Source: JBBEDC01 sp040881505 (lineage in GTDB: Bacteria > Patescibacteriota > Andersenbacteria > UBA10190). Taken from it: 19,172 nucleotides of DNA. Below are positions 14,311 through 19,172 of the stretch, one piece after another. The notes beneath the pieces were generated by a model. The model did no database searches and had not been told where the DNA came from. It saw only the letters and a list, made by a program, of their open reading frames with translations. The position numbers were made by a program, and so were the translations under genes. The stretch is taken from the NCBI GenBank assembly GCA_040881505.1, contig JBBEDC010000040.1, positions 1-19,172 on the forward strand, written 5' to 3'. How positions within the stretch are numbered: position 1 is the first letter of the stretch; the number at the start of each line of letters is the position of its first letter.

Positions 14311-14594
14311 GCCCTTGTCATGGCTGCCAGAGTCTCCGTAGCTGAATATCCAATTCTTACAACATAAAATATTGTTTCTGGATACTTTTCTCGCGCCTTT
14401 TCTACAGCTTCACTATTAGTGGAGCCAAGAAATTCTTCCCCTGTATCAATGTTTATTGCCAGAAATTCACCCTTATGGTCTGATTCGTATCGTCCTTTAA
14501 TCTGCTCATAAATCCTGGCGCCTTCAGCAGCAATTTTTTGGACATCAACATTTCTGTATTGATCAACACCCATTTCTTCAGTATGCCAAATCAT
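14307..14594 (-). CDS. Small conserved-looking protein paired with the aspartic protease homologue
   Basis: 95 residues. After a helix-prone segment (about 18-36) comes KGEFLAINIDTGEEFLGST, then SEAVEKAREKYPETIFYVVRIGY. This pattern is reminiscent of DUF5678-like small proteins, which I recall mainly by shape, so the family is tentative. The start is uncertain: ATG at 14594 or the ATG seven codons later, neither with a strong ribosome site. It overlaps the protease gene by 4 bp and is preceded by a palindrome at 14599-14611. The arrangement (short first gene, coupled second gene, palindrome at the start) resembles a two-gene toxin-antitoxin-type module, but no such function is established by the sequence. 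Confidence 0.72.
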   Translation of the reverse strand: MIWHTEEMGVDQYRNVDVQKIAAEGARIYEQIKGRYESDHKGEFLAINIDTGEEFLGSTNSEAVEKAREKYPETIFYVVRIGYSATETLAAMTRA

Positions 14595-14598
14595 CTCA

Positions 14599-14611
14599 GT
14601 ATTTCAAATAC
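14599..14611. promoter_or_regulatory. Palindrome at the start of the protease pair
   Basis: GTATTTCAAATAC is a perfect palindrome (6-bp arms around one central base) 5 bp upstream of the ATG at 14594. Its position over the ribosome-binding region would let a bound protein, or a small hairpin, block expression of the pair. Confidence 0.35.
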
Positions 14612-14664
14612 CATCTTTAGGACTGCCTTTACAGTCACCGCTGCAGTATCGGAAGAAGGGGATC

Positions 14665-15087
14665 TCAGATTCTGGCTGATCGCTTACGGTTAACAAGGGA
14701 GGTAGCACCAATAACTATAAAACTGAAAACAACGTATATCCCACTCGACCACCAAGTGGCAAGCTCTTTATCCAAGCACATGGAAAGACCAAAGCCGCCG
14801 CCACAGGAAGTCGAAGTCATAGAAATCCACACCACGGCAACGGGAATAAACCAGGCGGCGTATTTAAGCCAGGCTTTGAAATAGATCGAGGGAAGAAAAA
14901 ACAAGACGAGAAAAATCAAAAAGAGAGCAGCAGAACCCCCCATCAATGGCTGACCAACTGTATCTGAAAACTTACCCTCACAAACATAATTCCTTTGAGG
15001 ATCACAAGGTAACATCATCAAAACTGCAATAATAAATGCGACAACTGACATAGCAAACAAGTTTCTAATGATCTTCTTATGGCTCAT
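14665..15087 (-). CDS. Four-helix membrane protein of unknown function
   Basis: 140 residues with about four transmembrane helices (roughly 10-27, 50-68, 74-90 and 114-132). Four Cys lie in the loops: Cys-28 and Cys-36 after the first helix, Cys-95 and Cys-104 after the third. These loops should be on the same, outer side, so two disulphides are possible. The N-terminus MSHKK and the C-terminus NRKRSARI are basic, which fits both ends in the cytoplasm. Its ATG overlaps the stop of the beta-helix/lipase gene as ATGA, so it is coupled to that gene and may help its export, anchoring or folding. I do not recognise a named family. Confidence 0.75.
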   Translation of the reverse strand: MSHKKIIRNLFAMSVVAFIIAVLMMLPCDPQRNYVCEGKFSDTVGQPLMGGSAALFLIFLVLFFLPSIYFKAWLKYAAWFIPVAVVWISMTSTSCGGGFGLSMCLDKELATWWSSGIYVVFSFIVIGATSLVNRKRSARI

Positions 15088-18000
15088 ATATCCAACTGTA
15101 TCTTAATGAGCTTAAGAACTTCAATCACAACCGCTGCCTCTTCTTGCGAAATAGTTTCTCCAGCTACCTTTGAAATCTTCTTCTCCACATTTTTAAACTG
15201 TGATCCTACTGACTTCAAATTGGTCTTCTCATTGTTAAGCATCTTGTGCGCATTCTGCAAATGCGCTTGAATGCTTGTCCTATCACCCTCCTTAAGATCA
15301 AGTGACTCGATCATAACCTCCAGCGCATCGAAAAGCTGCTCTGTAGTTAGTTGCTCCCCTGGCCGCACGTCTGCATCGAACGTGCCATCACCATTAAAAT
15401 CAATATGGAGCGGCCCAGATTCATCAATAGTCTGTAACGTTAGCTCCGCTGCAGCACCGGCCACAACGGGAATATTTTCATATTGTAATGTATTAATAAC
15501 CTCGTCAGCGGTAGTTACTTCCTCAAACTCCAATGTAAACATGCCGTTTCCGACTGCATTCAATTCAATCGTATGTGGCTCAGCAGCATCAAAACCAACG
15601 TATTTTCCTTCACCAAACTCAAGATAATAACTATTTATGACGTTTTCTTCTTTAAGTAAGAGATCAGAATTATGAACGAGACCAGTCCGGTTACCAATCA
15701 TATCAATCAAACTAATATCAACGGGCGAGTGAACGCTTGCACGAATGCGCCTATCAATATCTTCGTCACCCTCTGGTTCATTTGAAACGTGGAGAGGTAA
15801 ATCATCGGTTCCAGTAAGAATAGTACGTAGCAGACTATGTAGAGGCTCGGCTTCAAAAATATCAGCATGGCTACGATTCCTCCTACCCCCAAAGAGCTCT
15901 TTATTGTAATCGTGTAAATTCAAGTAATACTCCTTACCCTCCATCGTCACTGCACTTGGAACAACCACTGTTTTATCACCATCAACTGTAAACACTGGCC
16001 TCATATCCAGCTTATAGCCATCCTTGCAAAAGATTGGCGAAATCCCCGAACACGATAGTGTTTTCTTAGCCTTATATTGAACGCTTTTCACGGTATCGAG
16101 TCCCCACCCTGCAATCTGAACTACCTCAATATGATCTGGCGGTGACCACTCATGCCAATCTAAATGGCGACCAGCAGCCGTATTAATAAAATGATTTTTA
16201 AGGACGAAAGGCGACACTATATCTGACGCATCAGGCTGACCCCAGCTACCACTGCCCCCTGTTAGTAAACTACGAAGCTCGGATGGTGAATCAATAGATG
16301 AACCATATAATGATCGAAACAGCACAAATCGATCAGCTGATTCGTCAAATTCCACTACTGGATCCAGTACTTGATCAAAATAACTGGCAGAAGGCAGTAA
16401 ATTAAATGCGCTAGCCATATGCTCTGCCATTGTACGAGCAGTGACCTTATTTAGCAGCAACCCCTTAGCATAATCAAGATCGTAGCCATGTAGCATGCTG
16501 GCAATTGTCTTGGGCGTGCCCGATTGCGGTACTGCCACCATGATCAATTGATCTATAGAATCAATGAGATCATTTTCACCCGCTGTTTTCTGTCGCTCCA
16601 GCTCTTGTAATACAGCCTTGGCAATTAGCCCACCATTACTATGAGCAATAATCGTTATCTTAGTATTTTCAGCTGCCAGCGACGTGATTTCCTCTATCAT
16701 TGCCGGTACATGCTGATCAACATCAAGCCGCCAATCATACGGCGCAGCCCTCCATTCCTGAATAACACTATCTGCCACTAATTCATCCATAAAGATCATG
16801 AAATTCTTATAGATATTGTAGCCAAACGCCTCATCAATGATGTCGCGCGTATAGACACCGCTTAAAATACTCTCACCCTCCTCGTCCAAAAATAGTTTCT
16901 CAACATCAGAATTGCGGTTCGGTTCCCAGAGCTTGTTTTCAAACAAGTCCCCCTGAGTATATAGTCGACTGCCCTGGAGCCCTGGAAGAAAGAGGATGGC
17001 AGGCGGTATATCAAGTTCGACCGGATCGGTAATAGGTCGCAAATGAGGCAAATTATCTCTCCCACCATTGAAGGCAAGGGACGCATCACAAAAACCGTCG
17101 CTGTTATTATCATTACAACCTTCTTCCGGGGTATCAAAACTGCTCCAAAAATTACCTCCAATAGGAGCATCGAGGTTAAAAATATTCCCAGAAGCCGCAG
17201 TTATTAAGATTCTACCCGGATCATTTATAAAGTTGTTATTATAAATCTGACTTCGCGAGGTAAAACGCATACGTATATTTCTGAAGCTAGTACCTGTAAT
17301 AGAGTTATATCGAGTGGTACTCTCAAAAACATTCTCTAGATTAACCCCGACAGATCCACCAGATACGTTGTTATTTTCAATTGTACTATAGAAACTTCTG
17401 GCAAGATGTATCCCACCTCCTGCAGCTCCCTCATTAGCAATCGTATTATCGTGCACTACACTATTGTCAGCATAGATAAGGTATATCCCCTGACTATTAT
17501 CAGTGAAGTTATTGTCGAAGACAGCACTATCTTCTGATCTAGAGAGTAATACCCCGATACCCAGATTTGAAAAAGAAAAATTTTTGACTGTAATGTGAGA
17601 ATGCTGATCCGTGTATACGCCATATCCCCATTGAGTAATAGGATTGTAGCTTCTATAACCATTACCATCCAAAGTAATTCCATCGCTATCGATCTGAATT
17701 GTTTCCGTAACATCAGTAGCTAATTTGCACGTCTTAGTAGACTGATTCCACGCTCCTATTGCTGAACAGTCACCCCCCGTGGCATCGTCTTTGATAAAAT
17801 GAGTACTTTTATGCGATTGAATCGTGATAAAGTGCGCTTCTGACAAATCCTGGACATAGGAATAGCTACCAAACTCATCGGTTGTAAATGTAGTAAGGTT
17901 GTGAAAATTATCTTCGTATTTATAGTAAATAGTTTCCGGTTCAAGGCCGCTGAAGGTAAATTGTGTCGAATCATTAGCTAAGGTCTGATCAACAAAGACT

Positions 18001-18248
18001 GTTACCATTTCCGGTATAGACTGTATACGCACATTAACGGGTACAGTACTTGTAAGTCCAATATCAACATAGTCGCTATCTTCTACCTGAAAATCAGTGC
18101 CAATCCCCCATACTACACCTGGCAATCGATCGTATTCCTCAGAAACTTCTTCTGCCGCTAGGGCAACTGGAGACAACCCAGAGACCATCAACCAAAGAGA
18201 TGCCACCAACCCCGCAACCATGAACTGCATTAGGCCCCCTACTTTCAT
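15084..18248 (-). CDS. Secreted NosD-like beta-helix fused to an LCAT-like lipase/acyltransferase domain
   Basis: Residues are numbered from the first in-frame ATG at 18275. Starts at 18248 (M10, adds a Lys before the signal helix) or 18230 (M16, AGGGGG just upstream) are more likely; 18248 is used here. The signal peptide ends near SPVALA/AEE (about 41). Residues 52-140 are beta-rich. Residues 150-412 are a NosD-type right-handed beta-helix with GIxL.xSxxxxVxxNxF repeats and a final NDNNSDGFCDASL. Residues 425-810 are an alpha/beta hydrolase with LCAT features: ILFLPGLQGSRLY (427-439), WRAAPYDWRLD (508-518), nucleophile Ser-546 in IIAHSNGG, Asp in VDGDKTVVVPSA (764-775), and His-803 in RSHADI. 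The Asp motif closely resembles LCAT's DGDDTV. Residues 957-968 (IDFNGDGTFDAD) look like a calcium loop; 975-1063 are helical. It probably cleaves or transfers acyl chains on lipids outside the cell. It is followed by the four-helix membrane protein. Confidence 0.9.
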   Translation of the reverse strand: MKVGGLMQFMVAGLVASLWLMVSGLSPVALAAEEVSEEYDRLPGVVWGIGTDFQVEDSDYVDIGLTSTVPVNVRIQSIPEMVTVFVDQTLANDSTQFTFSGLEPETIYYKYEDNFHNLTTFTTDEFGSYSYVQDLSEAHFITIQSHKSTHFIKDDATGGDCSAIGAWNQSTKTCKLATDVTETIQIDSDGITLDGNGYRSYNPITQWGYGVYTDQHSHITVKNFSFSNLGIGVLLSRSEDSAVFDNNFTDNSQGIYLIYADNSVVHDNTIANEGAAGGGIHLARSFYSTIENNNVSGGSVGVNLENVFESTTRYNSITGTSFRNIRMRFTSRSQIYNNNFINDPGRILITAASGNIFNLDAPIGGNFWSSFDTPEEGCNDNNSDGFCDASLAFNGGRDNLPHLRPITDPVELDIPPAILFLPGLQGSRLYTQGDLFENKLWEPNRNSDVEKLFLDEEGESILSGVYTRDIIDEAFGYNIYKNFMIFMDELVADSVIQEWRAAPYDWRLDVDQHVPAMIEEITSLAAENTKITIIAHSNGGLIAKAVLQELERQKTAGENDLIDSIDQLIMVAVPQSGTPKTIASMLHGYDLDYAKGLLLNKVTARTMAEHMASAFNLLPSASYFDQVLDPVVEFDESADRFVLFRSLYGSSIDSPSELRSLLTGGSGSWGQPDASDIVSPFVLKNHFINTAAGRHLDWHEWSPPDHIEVVQIAGWGLDTVKSVQYKAKKTLSCSGISPIFCKDGYKLDMRPVFTVDGDKTVVVPSAVTMEGKEYYLNLHDYNKELFGGRRNRSHADIFEAEPLHSLLRTILTGTDDLPLHVSNEPEGDEDIDRRIRASVHSPVDISLIDMIGNRTGLVHNSDLLLKEENVINSYYLEFGEGKYVGFDAAEPHTIELNAVGNGMFTLEFEEVTTADEVINTLQYENIPVVAGAAAELTLQTIDESGPLHIDFNGDGTFDADVRPGEQLTTEQLFDALEVMIESLDLKEGDRTSIQAHLQNAHKMLNNEKTNLKSVGSQFKNVEKKISKVAGETISQEEAAVVIEVLKLIKIQLDI

Positions 18249-18398
18249 ATTTCTATCATAACCCACAGTACACATAGCGAAAACAGGAAGAGGAATTTTT
18301 TGTCACTTCCTATCAACAACTTCATAAGCAACGGCTAGACCAATACCCATATAGATTACATATATGCGCATATGAGATACTTCCCCCTGGAGCTTCCC

Positions 18399-19031
18399 TT
18401 ACTCTTCCGCCTCTTGTCCCAGATTCGTCTTTAGATTGCGAATTTGTACTTGAGAGCGCACTTCAACGGGAGCCGGGTCATTGTTTTCATCCGCATCAAT
18501 GAGCAACTGGAATTGAATATATTTGACATCTGTTACATCCGCTGGTGTCAACGGTATCGTCTTCTCAGGATAGTCACCACTAAAGTAAAGGAATATAGGG
18601 TCCTCCCCATTGCGAATATGCCGGGTTATCACCCGAGACTCTTCATTTACCACATCGTACGACAGAGGATCCCCGCTCGGCTCAGTTACCCCTTTTATGA
18701 GATCCGTGCCGACAAGCTCGTACCGCACTCGTTCCGTAACATCATCAGCGTCAACGTCGGTATAGAAAACAATTTTCTGAGGCAGCATCTCCACGAGTGC
18801 ATACGCACCGGTATCCGCATTTCGCGTTCGCCGCAACTCTTTAGCGATACGGGTCAACTGTGTGCGAGCGGTTTCATTGGAATTGGCCTGTAAAAACGTA
18901 ATCCGAGATAAGGGAAATCCAGCTACCAGAAACCTCAGTAGGGCCACGAGCAGAATGGAAGCGATCGCCAGACCGACCACGAGCTCGATAACCGTTAGTC
19001 CCATCTCATGTTTATTCGTCCTTGTACGCAT
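18399..19031 (-). CDS. PilW/PulJ-like type IV minor prepilin
   Basis: 210 residues. The prepilin signal is MRTRTNKHEMG followed by LTVIELVVGLAIASILLVALL: cleavage after Gly-11, Glu at +5, and a hydrophobic helix. The rest is a globular extracytoplasmic domain with LIDADENNDPAPVEV near the C-terminus. The left-edge prepilin (1-1052) has the same layout and the near-identical motif LFDADENNEP, so they are paralogues. It starts 3 bp after the upstream gene's stop, hence the same operon. No intrinsic terminator with a T run was found in the 150 bp after it. Confidence 0.92.
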   Translation of the reverse strand: MRTRTNKHEMGLTVIELVVGLAIASILLVALLRFLVAGFPLSRITFLQANSNETARTQLTRIAKELRRTRNADTGAYALVEMLPQKIVFYTDVDADDVTERVRYELVGTDLIKGVTEPSGDPLSYDVVNEESRVITRHIRNGEDPIFLYFSGDYPEKTIPLTPADVTDVKYIQFQLLIDADENNDPAPVEVRSQVQIRNLKTNLGQEAEE

Positions 19032-19034
19032 AGG

Positions 19035-19172
19035 CTAAACCCCAGTTGAAATTAGCTCCACCGTGATTTTTTCATTCGCGATAATATTAACTTGCTGTAC
19101 TTGACCCTCATACGATGGCGCACTGATAGTCGCTGTATACTCACCAGCTGCTGGTAGCTCATCGAAAAACAC
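19035..19172 (-). CDS. C-terminal end of a protein with a carboxypeptidase-regulatory-like beta domain (partial)
   Basis: Only the last 45 codons are inside the window, ending with TAG at 19035-19037. The visible tail, with DELPAAGEYTATISAPSYEG followed by VNIIANEKITVELISTG, looks like the end of a carboxypeptidase regulatory-like or similar Ig-fold domain, which is often attached to PilV-type prepilins in Patescibacteria. Three bases separate it from the following prepilin, so it is part of the same operon. Its N-terminus, and so its real identity, lies outside the window. Confidence 0.7.
   Translation of the reverse strand: MFFDELPAAGEYTATISAPSYEGQVQQVNIIANEKITVELISTGV

Noticed and set aside
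18282..18310. AGGAAG/CTTCCT inverted repeat after the right-hand prepilin as a terminator
   Set aside because: Weak 6-bp stem, the A/T run sits in the loop rather than after the stem, and the downstream T tract is only four bases.
18303..18371. 22-codon minus-strand reading frame (begins MRIYVIYMG) after a GGGGG stretch, starting inside the palindrome ATATGCGCATAT (18362-18373)
   Set aside because: Too short to support as a gene; the Gly-rich ribosome-like stretch is too far from the ATG, and no homologue can be recalled. It remains possible as a tiny membrane peptide.
1..19172. CRISPR arrays, insertion sequences or transposase genes
   Set aside because: No regularly spaced repeats, transposase motifs or flanking inverted repeats were seen in a read-through of the window.

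Overview
The window looks like part of a bacterial genome from the Patescibacteria (CPR), most likely Parcubacteria-like. This is an inference. It rests on minor pilins carrying large lectin-like or Cys-rich C-terminal domains, a TrmB-type regulator, a histidine kinase with a multi-helix 7TM-type sensor, and tight ATGA gene overlaps. TGA is used as an ordinary stop, which argues against the code-4/25 lineages. All genes except one lie on the minus strand.

Layout, left to right. (1) Positions 1-5521 hold the end of a minor-pilin operon read right to left: a PilV/GspI-like prepilin with Cys-rich modules and two C-type lectin domains, then a PilX-like protein with two tandem beta-sandwich domains, then a PilW/PulJ-like prepilin cut by the left edge. 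(2) Positions 5552-7697 hold a divergent pair. A secreted beta-propeller-like protein (minus) and a membrane-anchored Pro-rich protein (plus) share a 180-bp control region with a perfect inverted repeat, and each has its own terminator. (3) Positions 7716-10217 hold a signalling operon: a 7TM-type histidine kinase followed by two stand-alone CheY-like receivers. (4) Positions 10235-12725 hold a SAM-dependent methyltransferase and an extended-SDR reductase, each with a sigma70-type promoter and a terminator. A TrmB-like regulator (12772-13548) lies just upstream. (5) Positions 13549-13950 are non-coding by protein. They hold palindromic and direct-repeat elements and a plus-strand tRNA-like sequence with good acceptor and T arms but no canonical anticodon arm. 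(6) Positions 13951-14594 hold an overlapping pair: a small protein and a retropepsin-like aspartic protease homologue. (7) Positions 14665-18248 hold a large secreted protein joining a NosD-like beta-helix to an LCAT-like lipase domain, followed by a four-helix membrane protein. (8) Positions 18399-19172 hold a second minor-pilin cluster, a PilW-like prepilin paralogous to the one at the left edge plus the tail of a further protein cut by the right edge.

Taken together, the region is rich in surface and extracellular functions: two pilin clusters with carbohydrate-binding or adhesive tips, a secreted esterase-like enzyme and secreted propeller/anchor proteins, next to a membrane sensor kinase. 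This suits an episymbiotic cell that touches and modifies a partner's surface, but the lifestyle is inferred, not shown. The items most worth a second look are the tRNA-like RNA, the beta-helix/LCAT fusion, the twin-lectin pilin, and the small-protein/aspartic-protease pair.
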